From Bostrychus sinensis (taxonomy: Eukaryota > Chordata > Actinopteri > Gobiiformes > Eleotridae): a stretch of DNA of 64,000 bases. The notes beneath the pieces were generated by a model. That model had not been told where the DNA came from. It did not search any database and saw only the letters and a list, made by a program, of their open reading frames with translations. Made by a program: the position numbers and the translations under genes. Numbering within the stretch: the first letter of the stretch is position 1; every line of letters starts with the position of its first letter. This document shows positions 48,801-60,125 of this stretch, piece by piece. The stretch is from positions 13,933,263-13,997,262 of the forward strand of contig CM036239.1 in the NCBI GenBank assembly GCA_020698575.1. Direction: 5' to 3'.

Positions 48801-51800
48801 CGGCGAACCTCCCACAGCTCCAGCAGAGAGTCCTTCTCCTCAGTCAGTATGGTTAACTGCAAAAGCATTTGCACATGTCAAAATAACAAAATAATAGTGC
48901 TACAAAATATACACAGTGGCTTGAATGTCAATTCTTACCTTTTCTTTAACTTCATCAGAGGCGTAGTGCCCTGTATTGAGTAAGGCTTTGCCAGCTTCAT
49001 CAGTTACTCTAAAGCTGTCCTCATGGGCATCAATTTCTCCCTAAGTGGACACAAAGGCATTTACCACTGAACCGGTTTCTAAAAGATAGTTGCTAAAACG
49101 TTAAAATAATCCACCTTGTGCTCCTGGTGGCGATCCAACAAAGCTTCAGCCCCAGCCACATCATTAGCAAGTTCATCAGCATTGATCAGGGCTTTCATCT
49201 CAGTAACCCAACTGGTCAGATCTCTGAAGTCTGCCGTGAAACGCTGCAGCCTACAATGTAGATATAATTATGGGAGCCATTCAAGACTTTATGGTACATA
49301 CAAACATTATCATGTCATCATTAAAACTACCTGTAGGAGTCGTCGAGACGAGCATGACGCTCAGCGGCCAGAGTGCGAATCTGTTCCCAGTTGGTCACAA
49401 GTTCGTCTTTCTTTAGGTGGATCTGGGAGGCATTTTGGGGATGTGTCTGCTGTAGGCGCTCTGCATCACCGCCAAGTGTATTGACCTATTTTAAAGAAAG
49501 TAAAGATACAGTCTAAATTCAAAAGCCTGTGCTACCAAGTTGTATTAATGTTATGTGAAAATTAGATGCCCTGCCTTATCTTCCAGAGCAGCCAAGTCTC
49601 TCTCCAAGCCTTCATGCTTGCGAAGAAGAGCCTGCACACTAGCCAGGTCACGGCCAAAATCATCAGAGGCCATAAGCTGCTCTTTCTCTTTGATCCAACT
49701 GATGGTCTCATCCACATCCCTGTTAGCGTTAAAAATATCATGAGTAAAGTAGCACCTAGTCTACATACAATAATGGACTCGTCTTGTGGTCTGAAGCATT
49801 TACTGTACCTGTTGAAACGCTGCACTTCGGCAGCACCAAAAAGCTTGCCCTGCCTCTGCTGAGCTAGACCCTTGAGGCGCTGCCAGGCTGCATTAACCTC
49901 CTCCTGTTTGCGGACAATGAGTTCAGCCTCTGGGTGGGACTCCTGGATCAGTTTGGCAGCCAGCTGATTGACCTCATTAACTCGCTCCTCATGAGCTGCC
50001 AGGTCTGTCTGAAACTCTTCAAACTTCTTCTGCAGAAGCTCAACATGCTCCAGATCCTGACCCAGCTCCTCTGAGGTGACAATGGTCTCCTATGTGTACA
50101 AAATGTTTCAGTGTAGGTAATATTTTGAATAGGTTGAAAGGGGCTTATTCAAAACAAGATAGCGTGGCTTGCAAAAGTATTCACCCCCTTAGCATTTCTC
50201 CTTTACTGTACACAACCAGGAATTAAAATAGACCATTGGGACGTTTATGTCAGTCACTTTACATCACCTTCCAACTACTATGAAAATGCAAAAAAAATGT
50301 TATCGTGAAGTCAACAAGAAATACGACAGAAAAACAGAAAACCTGAGTGTGCAGAAGGATTCAGCTCCTTTTCAAAGAGGCCTTTATATAAAGACCCACT
50401 AGTATGTACCCTCAGAAGTCAAAGAAATAAATAAGGTCAACCTTTCTGCCACAAAACACAATTTCATCATTTACAACATATAAAAAATAGGGAACCACAC
50501 CAAACCTGCCTAAGTCTAAAACTCACAAACTGGGCAAGGAGAGCATTCATCAGAGAGGCAACAAATAAGGTGACCCTGAAAGAGCTGAGAGCTCCACAGC
50601 AGAGACTGCTGTGTCAGTCCACAGGACCACTCTGAACCATACACTCCACAGAGCTGGGCTGTGTGGAGGAGTGGCCAGAAAAAGCCATTGCTTGGAGAAA
50701 AAAACAAGAAAGCATGTTTAGTGTTTGTCAAAAGGCACATGGGAGACTCCCCAAACAAAGGAACATCTTCTGGCCTGATACAATTAAAATTAGCCATCAA
50801 TTAGAAATGCTGTGTCGCACAAACCCAACACCTGACTGTTCCCGCTCTCTAAAGTGAAGCCTGGTGATGGCAGTGTTCTGCTGTGGGGATATTTGTCATT
50901 GGTAGGGACTGGGAAGCTGCTCAGAACTGAAGGAATGAAGGATAATTTTTGAAGGAAACAACCAAAGCAGTGCTGTACAATGCAACCAAATTAAAGGAGC
51001 TGTAGCCTGAAGTCCTTAAGAAGGTCGTTCTACAGACAACTGACTTTAGGGGATGAACACTTATACACTGTCAAGTTTTCTGTTTTTATAGTCATATTTC
51101 CTGTTTACTGCACAAATAAAAAATATTTTTCATTTTCATAGTTGTTGGTATGTGATGTGAAGTGACTGACATAAACCTCCCAATGATCCATTTCAATTCC
51201 TGCTTGTGAGGGAACAATAAAGGAAAAATGCTAAGGGAGATGAATACTTTTGCAAGCCACTGTATAACATAATTATCTATCATTGAAGAAAAAGACCTTA
51301 TCGCTGATCCAGTCGAGGGCATCCTCACATTCGCGTAGATATTGGACTAGTTTCTGGGCTTGCAGAAGCCGCTTTCCCTTCTCCTCAGTTTTTTGCAATA
51401 GAAGATCCCAAAGGCGATGAAGTTCTTCAAGACGTGTCTTTTAATAATGAAAAGAAATGATATGTTATATAGAAATGGAGGTCAAATAAAAGTGTGATGT
51501 ATTGTAAGTAGATATATATAGTAGATAGAAGCAGTATTTCATTTAAAAACTAAAATTGAAAAATGGAAATTCTGAGGAAAAGATTAAATAACGCAGGTTT
51601 ATAGCACTCAGAAGTCACACAGCAGGGCGCAACCTACTTTAATATACTCAGCCATATTGAGACTCGTAACTATGGGTATTTGTTGTGTCCGGTAAGGCGT
51701 GTAGGACTGAATCATATCAAAAGTGTTAACAGTGAACACAATATTTTAGACTACATCACAGTTCAGTATTATGTATATGTTGTGTTTATTAGATTGTCAA

Positions 51801-54107
51801 GACCAGCACAAGCATATTGTACAATATTGTAGTGATCTGATTTTTTCTTACCCGAATAGTCTCAGAGGAAAAGTGGCCCTCATTGATCATGAGGTTTCCA
51901 GTTTCATCCAGTTTGATAATGGCCCCAGAGTTGGCCTGAACTTCAGCTTCAAAGGCCTGATGTTTCTGCAGCTTACCCTGTATATCACAACATTGGTTGC
52001 ACAAAAGTTGATGTCCATATATTAGGTCCATAATATTTGGACACAGACACAAGTTTTGTTATTTTAGCTTTTTTTATCCAAACATTCAAAATACAGTTAT
52101 ACAATAAATATAAGCAGTGCACACTGTAATCTGAGAGTATTCACATCCAAATCGGAGGAAGGGTTTAGGAATTACAGCTCTTTAATGTGTAGCTGCCTCT
52201 TTTCAAGGGCTCAAAAGTAATTGGACATTTGCCTCAACAGCTATGTCCTGAGCTGCATGGGCTATTTCCCTCATTAATCCATGATAAACTGTGCAGGTAA
52301 AAGGTCTGGAATTGATTCCTGGTGTGGCATTTGCATTTGAAAGCTGTTACTGTGAACCCACAACATGCAGTCTCTCAATGAAAGTGAACCAGGCCATCCT
52401 TAAGCTGGGAAAAAAAATGGGGGGGAAAAAAAAAAAAACCTTAACAACACTCTCCAGGAAGTAGGCCTATCAGTGTCTAAGTTCACCATAAAAGACCCTA
52501 AGACTTCATGAGAGAAAATACAGACGGTTCGCCACAATGTGCAAATCATTCATCAGCCTCAACAATAGAAAGGCCACATTAGACTTTGCCAAAAAAAAAC
52601 ATCTAAAGAAGCCAGCCCAGTTCTGGAACAGTAATCTTTGGACAGATGAAACTAAGGGCCTGTTTACAAAACACCACTGGCCAGGAAAACGCAAGTGATT
52701 CGCATTTACACAAAAACACTGACGTGTAAGGAAACTCATTATTAACTGTACTACTTGTGTTTGTCCAGAAAACGGCGCTGTGGGCATTGCAAATGCTCTA
52801 CACCACACAGTGACTAAACAGCAGAGGAAATTATAGCACCGATCTGTATCTTTCCAACAACTTTGGGATCTAGTGGATTTCTGGAGCAATTCTCATAAAA
52901 GTAAGTACTTACAAAAAGATTATACAGATATTACTGACAGTTACTGGAGTAATATGAATGTATAAGGCATAAAATCCTCGTAGTCTGTGATTATAGGTCA
53001 GCTGACAACCAATCACTGTTCAGATTAGGGCTGTTACATCATTGTTTTCAGTGTTGCTGTTTTCACAGTTTACACGAGAGCGGAGCGGCTCCGAGCGGCT
53101 CCCCACTCTGAGACCAAAATACCTCTTCCAGCGTTTTCAAATGATTGCAAATTTGGAAAATGGAAACCCTGTCCTTGTGTAAAAGAAAGGCCAAACTGCA
53201 ATCAAACTTTGCGGATTCGGCAAAACGTGTTGTCATCTAAACGGCCCCCAAGATCAACCTGTACCAGAATGATGGGCAGAGAAAAGTAAGGAGAATACTT
53301 GGAATGGCCAATGATCCAAAGCACACCACATCTTCTGTAAAACATGTTGGAGCAGTGTGATGCATAGACATCTACTATATCTTACAATGGCACTGGGTCA
53401 CGGGTATTTATTGATGAATTCTGAAATCTAAAGGGATATACTTTCTGCTCAGATTCAGTCAAATGCTGCAAAGTTGATGCATGGCACTTTAGTTTATTGA
53501 TGACCAAAAACATACTGCAAAAGCAACCCAGGAGTTTTTTATGGCATTTTCTGCAATGGCCGAGTCAATCACCAGATCTCAACCCGAGCTGCATTTCACT
53601 TCCCTAAGACAAAACTTAAGGCAAACTTTTGGTCTTATGAAAAAAGGTGGCTACATATAGCTGAAATTCTTAAACCTTTACTCCTAATGGGATGTGATTG
53701 TGAATACTCTCAAAGCAGAGTCTACACTTTAAGCCCACATGAATTATATAACTGTATTTTGAATATGTTTTGGTAAACAGCTAAAATAACAAAATGTGCC
53801 AGTGTCCAAATATTTATGGGCCTAACCGTATTTGGTAAATTTGAACTCTGATCTATACAGACAAACAAACCTGCAGGTTGGAGGGGTCTTTGTAGTTTTC
53901 ATCAGAGGCAATCTGCAGCTTTTCCTGGATCCATTTCTCTAACTCATCAGCATCTCGGCGGAAAAACTGGAAGCGGTAAGAGTCCTCCAGCTTCTGCCGG
54001 CGCACGATAGACAGCTCCTTGAAGCGACGGTAGCGGTCAAGCACCTGCTGCCTGCGCTCCTGGATGTCCTCAGCGGTCTCCAGAACTTTAACTCCAGCAG
54101 TATCCAT
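31320..54107 (-). CDS. sptan1: Spectrin alpha chain, non-erythrocytic 1 (alpha-II spectrin, fodrin)
   Basis: Alpha-II spectrin pairs with beta spectrins to form the membrane skeleton. Exons 5'->3': 53871-54107, 51852-51977, 51297-51437, 49809-50089, 49575-49719, 49331-49485, 49115-49250, 48939-49040, 48719-48856, 48516-48626, 48360-48437, 48055-48210, 47549-47753, 47254-47435, 46906-47149, 46678-46800, 46384-46601, 45608-45700, 45344-45478, 45125-45273, 44808-44864, 42440-42638, 42262-42366, 42156-42188, 42025-42060, 41449-41496, 40899-40990, 40643-40787, 40355-40536, 40174-40273, 39882-40079, 39659-39805, 39472-39575, 39193-39355, (39042-39056), 38260-38391, 38037-38174, 37862-37966, 37551-37759, 37347-37467, 37107-37228, 36897-37029, 36697-36795, 36450-36609, 36192-36268, 35108-35317, 34717-35013, 33696-33808, 32450-32504, 32160-32356, 32028-32081, 31797-31943, 31521-31668, 31320-31445. 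This gives 2468 residues, 2473 with the microexon (human 2472/2477). Spectrin triple-helix repeats fill most of it; an SH3 domain (ALYDY, DWWKVE) is near 966-1026; EF-hand loops DKEKSGRLNHQE and DPNRDGNVSLQE precede the end EFTRSLFVN. Two introns start with GC. Confidence 0.98.
33811..33857. repeat. (CA)n / (TG)n microsatellite abutting an sptan1 splice acceptor
   Basis: About 23 AC units. On the sptan1 strand this is (GT)n running directly into the acceptor AG of exon 33696-33808, so the repeat takes the place of the polypyrimidine tract. Confidence 0.93.
39042..39056 (-). other. sptan1: 15-base microexon of sptan1
   Basis: CTGTCCAAGCTGCTG (LSKLL) is flanked by a good acceptor (TTTTTTTAG before it) and a good donor (GTAAGTT after it). 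It sits between exons 39193-39355 and 38260-38391. It keeps frame and matches the known optional LSKLL insert of mammalian alpha-II spectrin, so it is most likely an alternatively included exon. Confidence 0.85.
41624..41846. mobile_element. hAT-like MITE in an sptan1 intron
   Basis: Ends CAGGGCTATTCAACTA and TAGTTGAATAGCCCTG are perfect inverted repeats, with an exact 8-bp duplication CTTTACAC on both sides (41616-41623, 41847-41854). 223 bp, no coding capacity. A hAT signature. Confidence 0.92.
43063..44557. mobile_element. Foldback-type element with TTAA flanks in an sptan1 intron
   Basis: The ends CACTCAGGCAT and ATACCTGAGTG are inverted repeats and each is directly flanked by TTAA (43059-43062, 44558-44561). 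Further inside, ~95-base arms at about 43665-43757 and 43883-43978 are inverted copies. TTAA target sites are typical of piggyBac and Kolobok groups. No transposase frame is seen, so it is non-autonomous. Confidence 0.8.
45890..46380 (+). mobile_element. SINE/LINE-type retroposon tail in an sptan1 intron
   Basis: The block TCCTGGGAGAGGATCTCTCC ... GGAGGGTCTAAGGACAGGGA ... GCCCTTTGAGGCAAC and the end TAAATAAAACTGAACTGAATTG are familiar from abundant fish retroposon 3' ends, with a short TGAA-type repeat tail that stops right at the exon 46384-46601 donor. The 5' limit is approximate and the family is not named. Confidence 0.65.
50160..51265 (+). mobile_element. Decayed Tc1-like transposon in an sptan1 intron
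   Basis: Both ends carry GTGGCTTGCAAAAGTATTCA in inverted orientation, with TA next to each. The interior keeps scraps of a Tc1 transposase (for example AWRKKQESMFSVCQK-AHGRLP near 50690) with stops and frameshifts. Its length of 1.1 kb is below that of a full Tc1 element. Confidence 0.85.
52023..53830 (+). mobile_element. Decayed Tc1-like transposon, interrupted by a nested MITE
   Basis: The left end reads AGGTCCATAATATTTGGACAC and the right end GTGTCCAAATATTTATGGGC, inverted copies. Internal pieces look like a Tc1 transposase gene (WNSNLWTDETK before the nested element, INLYQNDGQRK after it). The coding region is broken by stops and by the insertion at 52657-53249. Confidence 0.8.
52657..53249. 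mobile_element. MITE nested inside the Tc1-like element
   Basis: The ends GGCCTGTTTACAAAACACC and GTGTTGTCATCTAAACGGCCCC are imperfect inverted repeats. A three-base AAG is present on both sides (52654-52656, 53250-53252). Removing the insert restores the host sequence ...GATGAAACTAAG-ATCAACCTG, which reads as transposase in one frame. No coding capacity. Confidence 0.75.
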
Positions 54108-57100
54108 TTTCTTTAACATAAAGGGAGATCCATCATAACTAGTCCAACCATAATATGAATCAGATGATGTAATATCTGGTACTGCAAATTATAAAAAAAC
54201 TTATCTCTATTGGTGCTAATTTGTGACTGGGATATTATGCTGATGTCATGCTAAACCCAAAAAACTTGAAGAAAACAAGATGAAATGAATACAGTATAGT
54301 TGTCCCAAGCCGAATACTCAGTTGTGTGGGAACTGTAAGGCAAATATATGTGTATGTTTAGACAAACACCCCCTTCATCCTGTCCCAAGCTGAGCAACCA
54401 AGAGGCTAGCAGCTGAAACAGTAAAATGCCAAAGGGGGGTGGGGCGGAAATTCCACACACATGCAGACAGTCACTAGGCATTGCTCCACAATGAGATCGC
54501 TGCAGTCAGCCTCAGTCCACTGTGCCTCTGAACTAATGCCCCCCTCCCCTCCCCTTCCAAAAAAGTTTGAACTTCACATCAAGCAACAACATACTGTATA
54601 ATTAGTAGAAAAGTAATAAAGAAAAGATAAGCTGCTTTAAAAACAATTAGTCTACTCTTTATAAACTCCATATTGATCGATTTCTATTGCACGATACTAA
54701 ACCTTTTTAAAAGGCCTTAACTGACATCCTTCCTATGACTCCACCCTTTACTGGCAGACAAAGAGGAAAAAAAGAGATATTGATTGGTTAACTCAAGGTC
54801 AACATATAGCCAGTAACAATAAGCCAACATGCACAAGGAGTGCCGGGGGTCGAATAGGATGTGGCATTAGTAGGGCCTAAATGTAACTGCAGTGTTGTTG
54901 TTTTGTTTTTTTTTTGTTGATGTTGCATAAAAGGCATTGGCTGGATCTTAGATGGTACAGTGGTTCAGATTCACACACAAAATGGGGATTAGTAGAGTCA
55001 GCAGTGCTGAGTAGTGGGGCTTTTCACTGCAGCCAGGGGGCAGACGCCACAGAGGTAGTCCCCAGGGGCACCATTAGCTTTTCAGGCACAAGCAGCCCAC
55101 ACAAATGTACACAAGTATATCTCTCAAAACCAGTAAGAGTAACAGCTGCAGCTGTTTACGTTACAGCTATTATTGTTACTGAAACAAACCATTTTAGAGT
55201 AAATTAGTGGGATAAACCAGAAGATAAAAGCGGACCCCTTCTGCACCATGGGAGTTGTCCCAGTTCATCCAGGGATTTAACTGACCTCAGTCTTGTTCTG
55301 TCACCGATGACACATTAACCAATTCAGTGGCACGCATTTCTGCATAAAGTCAGATTACAAAAAAGGACTCGAAATGTGTCACCCAAAAATGATATCTTTG
55401 TACATTTTTAATCAAAAAGGTGATTTATTTTTTATATTGTAAGACATTTCCTGTAATTGTAAATTAAATACTGCTGAAAAGTCTAATTTGACATCACAGC
55501 ATGTGTTCTTATAGATATGATGTACCCCAAAATACAGGACTGCAAATGCTGATAGGCTTTTGTCCATCTTGTGTGAATAGATAACGACTTACTTCACTCC
55601 TGCCTTACCACCCACACACTGATACCAGCCTCAACAGCACTACACCACAGAGAGCTATGGATGTAAAATACACTCCTCAGAGTCCTACAAATCGCACTAG
55701 GTTTATATTTTAATTTTGTGTAGAACCAAAACGCCTGACTCAACAACAGCCTGTCACATGAAACTGTGCAACTGATGATCATAAGGTAGCAGACAGAGAA
55801 TAATACAGTTCATAACAGCTGTATGTAGATGCCTTGACAAACATTTCTGCTAAGAAATATAATGTGTAGGTGGAAAAATGGTAGCTGTAGCTATTGCTGC
55901 CAAAACTCCCTCTCCATCTTTTGCAAAAGTAAAATATCCCCAAAAAATTATGTGTAATACCATGAAGAAACTACACGTTGTTACAATAGTACTCTGTGTA
56001 TTAAACGCAAAATAAATGTAACGTATATTTATAGCGGTCATATGAACAACACATTGCGAATAGAAGAGCAAAATTTGCAGGAAATGGGATGATTTCACTG
56101 TCTTGCTTCATGTTTCTCTTGAACAGAAGGCAAAGAACAAAGACAATGGGTGCATATGAACAGAATATATTTTGCCTTTTCTCTTAGAATGAATAATATA
56201 TCAACAACTCCAATTACAACTAAAACGTTCAATGTACTGTAACTGAATATCTAAAACAATTTTAGATACATGGGCAGTCTCAGCTTATTTATTAAATCAG
56301 TGTATCCAGATTTCATCTCCTTCATTCCAGAAACTCCAAACCTAAGCAAACAACCAAAATCTCACATGAAATGCAAGGCATGCAATACTGAAATAATGTG
56401 TAGACAAATGCCTTTGGCGCAAACTGAGAAGAAATTACATGCAATTATGAAATTACAAGATACTTACCAGTATGATTTCTTGTTGTAATTTAGGCAAACA
56501 TTATAACTGACATTTGGCTAATATGATACACTCAGTAAAAAAAGAAAACCCAAGTCGTTTCTTTTGGTCCAGTTCACAAATTACAAAGCAATAATCTAAA
56601 TTTCTTCATGCTGTTAACAACCTTAAAGAGAGGTGAATCAGAGTCTGATACTGACTACGAATTTACAGTGATGTCCTCTGCTGAGCAGACAGACGCAGTA
56701 AACCTGCAGTGACTTTGCTGTTTGAGAGAGCAGCCAAGATGCGGCCCAGCCCTTGCGCCTCTCTATGGTCCTCGCCCATTACTCAGCAAAACACACCATC
56801 GTCACAGCCCTATACTTCCACCAAATCATTGCTAATGCACTATCAAGAACACACAATCAAACATGCAGAGGCACACAGTGTAACACCCAGGGTGAGTTAC
56901 CTTGAGCTTTGGTTTAGTAAATGTCGACATGCTGAAGAACCTGTGCAGGACGGCTACAAGCTACAAGTTAAATCCATCACAATATAGTTAGAGTTGCTCA
57001 TCAAAAACATGCTTTTATGTATGAACTCACCCTATTTAGTTATGATTGTTTTTTTACTACTTAGGAGTGTATGGGGCAATGCATGACAAAGGATAGATTA

Positions 57101-58351
57101 ATATATGATTACTACAAGAAACCGTCAGCAGGTAGAAAACTGCATCTCACATTGCCACAGGAGAGAACTGGCCCATTTTTAAGTAGGTCAAGTCATAGTC
57201 CCACCAGAACCAGTATATTAATACCAACTGATTAAAAATATGCTGTTAATTCATTGCATTTGTATAGCACTGGTATACAGGAAGGAACTTACTATACCCA
57301 TGAAACACTTAAAATATTAAATGACACTATACAGTTGAAAGTTAAATATATTAATGTTTAGTATTTGGAAAGCATTTGAGCTGTTAATATTGTGCTGCTC
57401 TATTATCTGTTGTGTAGTGGACTAGTTTTGGGGGGGTTTAATTAGTGCTTTGACAGTAAGTGACCTAGAAAGTTTTCTTTCTTAGTACAGAGGTAGTTGG
57501 TATGAGAGAAACTTGGCACTATCTGTTTACTACCTGTGAACTTTGGGCATTTGTATAAAGGCAACATTATAAGGCAACAAAATGACAAAAGGCTTTAATC
57601 TTCCAGGTCGTTTCAATGTGTAAATTATTAACGGTGAAGCTAAGAAATGCATGGTAATATGAGGAATGACAGCTGAGGCCATATGTCCAAAGGTATTCTG
57701 CTGGACTGGGGCGGATCCCATTCAACCATGGCCGACGAGCTGCTGCAGTCCACTACATAGCCTGGTCATTTTGTCTTTGTATATATATTTCACTCAGCAT
57801 AAGCAAATAAGCAGATTGAAAGGCCATCTTAATATTTACATCTCTAAAGGGTGAAATACATGCTCAGTCGTTTATCTGCTATTTTAAATATCAAGTTAAA
57901 TCTGATAACACCAGTCAGTCATCATTCTGTAGCATGGGCACAATCACCATTACTTTATATACGTCTTAATACATATAAAGGACAAAATATGTGCGGTAAC
58001 AGTGTGTCCAGTCCAGTGTGATTAAAGGTCCAGCCGTCTAACGAAATGCGAACCAGGACGGGTGTGTGTGCATCCTCAAACGAGTGCTTAGCAAAAACAA
58101 CATTATAAGCCATATTTGAATATAGCTAGTTAAAATAATTCAAAGCTAATTTGCTTAAATACGTTTACCTCCCTCTAAAATTTGGATTCGATAAAGAAAT
58201 GGCCACAGCTAGCTCGCGCTGGCTAGTAAGCTAACCAGCCCAGCCCGTGAAGGCAGACGAGGGCGCAAATCGAATTAAAGACTAGGGCCCGCTCAAATGC
58301 AAAAATACATTATGCACGTGTTGTTGTTATAAATTACCATCATTTTCTTAC
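54108..58351 (-). other. sptan1: sptan1 intron 1
   Basis: This 4.2 kb stretch lies between the coding start exon and the probable 5'UTR exon. It is AT-rich and holds no coding exon I can support; a C-rich tract lies at 54538-54560. The acceptor for the coding exon is the weak GTTAAAG|AAAATGG at 54110. Confidence 0.6.
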
Positions 58352-58440
58352 CTCGATTTATTTTAAAACAAGCTGTGACGATGTGACTATTTCAGGCAGA
58401 TCGACGGTGAAGATGAGCTGAGGTCGAGTCGATCCAGTGG
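58352..58440 (-). other. sptan1: Probable non-coding first exon of sptan1
   Basis: On the minus strand a GC-rich segment ends in a good donor (ATCGAG|GTAAGAAAA at 58352/58351). SPTAN1 genes are known to begin with a non-coding exon. The upstream limit is a guess: an A17-18 run follows at 58442-58459, then a CRE palindrome. Confidence 0.55.
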
Positions 58441-58466
58441 CTTTTTTTTTTTTTTTTTTCTCAGTG

Positions 58467-58474
58467 TGACGTCA
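58467..58474. promoter_or_regulatory. CRE palindrome in the sptan1 promoter
   Basis: A perfect TGACGTCA, the CREB/ATF site, lies about 30 bases upstream of the proposed first exon. Motif match plus position. Confidence 0.6.
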
Positions 58475-58579
58475 TTCCCTGCAGCTTCACGGAAACGGTC
58501 GAGAAATGCCGGAAACTCACGAGTGCGCTGCACGAGCGAATTTATGCAACACATAAAGGTCCGTCGTTGTCTTGAAGGC

Positions 58580-59060
58580 CGGTTTAGTCTTTGTTTAGAC
58601 CTGGTTTAGACCTGGTTTAGTCCTGATTTAGACCTGGTTTAGACCTGGTTTAGTCCTTGTTTTGACCTGGTTTAGACCTGGTTTAGTCCTTGTTTAGACC
58701 TGGTTTAGTCCTGGTTTAGACCGGGTTTAGTCCTTGTTTAGACCTGGTTTAGTCCTTGTTTTGACCTGGTTTAGTCCTGGTTTAGACCTGGTTTAGTTCT
58801 GGTTTAGACCTGGTTTAGTCCTGGTTGAGACCTTGTTTAGTCCTTGTTTTGACCTGGTTTGGTCCTTGTTTAGTCTTGGTTTAGTCCTGTCTTTTTCCTA
58901 AATAAGTCCTGGTTTAGAGTTTTTTTTTTTCTTCCTGGTTTAATTCTGGTTTAATCCTGGTTTTTGCTTAGTTTAAACCTGGTTTAGTCCTGTTTTTTCC
59001 CAGTTTAGACCTGATTTAGTCCCATTTTTTTCACTGGTTTAGATCTGGTTTAGTCCTACT
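58580..59060 (+). repeat. 11-bp-period minisatellite upstream of the sptan1 promoter
   Basis: About 40 tandem 11-base units alternate between GGTTTAGTCCT and GGTTTAGACCT, with TG for GG and TTTTG for TTTAG variants. Order is well kept up to about 58890 and decays after that. The same unit occurs in inverted orientation at 28220-28365. Confidence 0.93.
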
Positions 59061-59137
59061 AATTACTTCTACAATACTAGGCTACTGTACATCTTCTGAT
59101 ACTACAATTATTAGCTACTACTAAGCTACTCCTATCT

Positions 59138-59490
59138 AGAGTGCCCACATCTAGATCCAAAAACTGGGACACATTTCTTTTCACAGAACACATCCATTTG
59201 AACTCACCAAGTGACAAAAAAAGCTTCAAATTCATACAATTTTCTGTCATGTGATTCAAAATACATGACACTGGGGCTTAAAAAATAATGACACTGGAAA
59301 TAAATTTATTGACAAAACAAAAGTCTTTAGATAAATGTTTTTAAGCTTCCTCTGCTTCTCTATTGATTAACATGTGGGCAACTGGGACATAGCTTGTTGA
59401 AAATTGGAACATATGAGATATGTGTTGGGACATGAGATAAGGAGCCTAAAACTGGGACTGTCCCTGTTAAATACAGACATCTGGTCACCC
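59138..59490. mobile_element. MITE-like repeat
   Basis: The left end GTGCCCACATCTAGATCC and right end AGACATCTGGTCACCCC are degenerate inverted repeats; AACTGGGACA-type blocks sit just inside both ends. Superfamily not assigned, ends approximate. Confidence 0.5.
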
Positions 59491-59789
59491 CACTCCTATC
59501 ACCACTACTTCTGTCACTTTTCACTACTAAGGTGAAAATACTTTTACTCATTACTTAATTAGTATTAATTAATTAGTAAAGGTAAATATATGCTTTTAAA
59601 AATGTACTCGGAAAGTACTTAAGCAAATTACTTGAGTAAAAGTATCTAGTTATTAGTATATATTTTTTTAAAAAGGAAACAAGGTATTCAAAAGTCTCAC
59701 TTGATAGTCAACAGTCTTTTGATTGTGTATGTCTTCATATAGTAGGTCTACTGTTTGCTACAGACTAATAACATTTTTATCTCCTTTTT

Positions 59790-60125
59790 CTTTAAGCTGT
59801 TTTCATCTCACCCTATCATCCGCATTCCTTTCTCTCCTCACCATCTAACTTCATGTCCTTTTTTACCACATTTATACATCTGCTCTTTGGTCTTCTTCTA
59901 GGCCTCCTGCCTGGTAGCTCTAAGCACAGCATCTTTTTACCAATTTATTCACTACCCCGTTTCTGTACATGCCCAAACATCTAAATATATAACCTCTCTA
60001 ACATTATCCCCAAAACAACTAACATGTCCTCCTAATGTACTCATTCCTTATCCTATCCATCCTCGTCATGAACAAAGACAGCCTCACTATCTTCAGCTCT
60101 TCCTCCTCTTATAGTCACAGACTTT
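59790..60125 (-). mobile_element. Non-LTR retrotransposon fragment
   Basis: On the minus strand, translated pieces read MDRIRNEYIRRT, then FGHVQK, then ELPGRRPRRRPKSRC and NVVKKDMKL. This is the C-terminal pattern (DRIRNEYIRG ... GHVxRR ... GRPKRR-x-D-VVKEDM) of a fish non-LTR retrotransposon. Stops and frameshifts show it is dead. Family not named. Confidence 0.7.

Noticed and set aside
52506..52889. 127-codon minus-strand frame in sptan1 intron 2
   Set aside because: It crosses the junction between the Tc1-like element and the nested MITE, so it is a chance frame.
58580..59060. Regular 11-base repeats as a CRISPR array or telomere-like repeat
   Set aside because: The units are contiguous with no unique spacers, the genome is eukaryotic, and the unit is not TTAGGG or a close variant.
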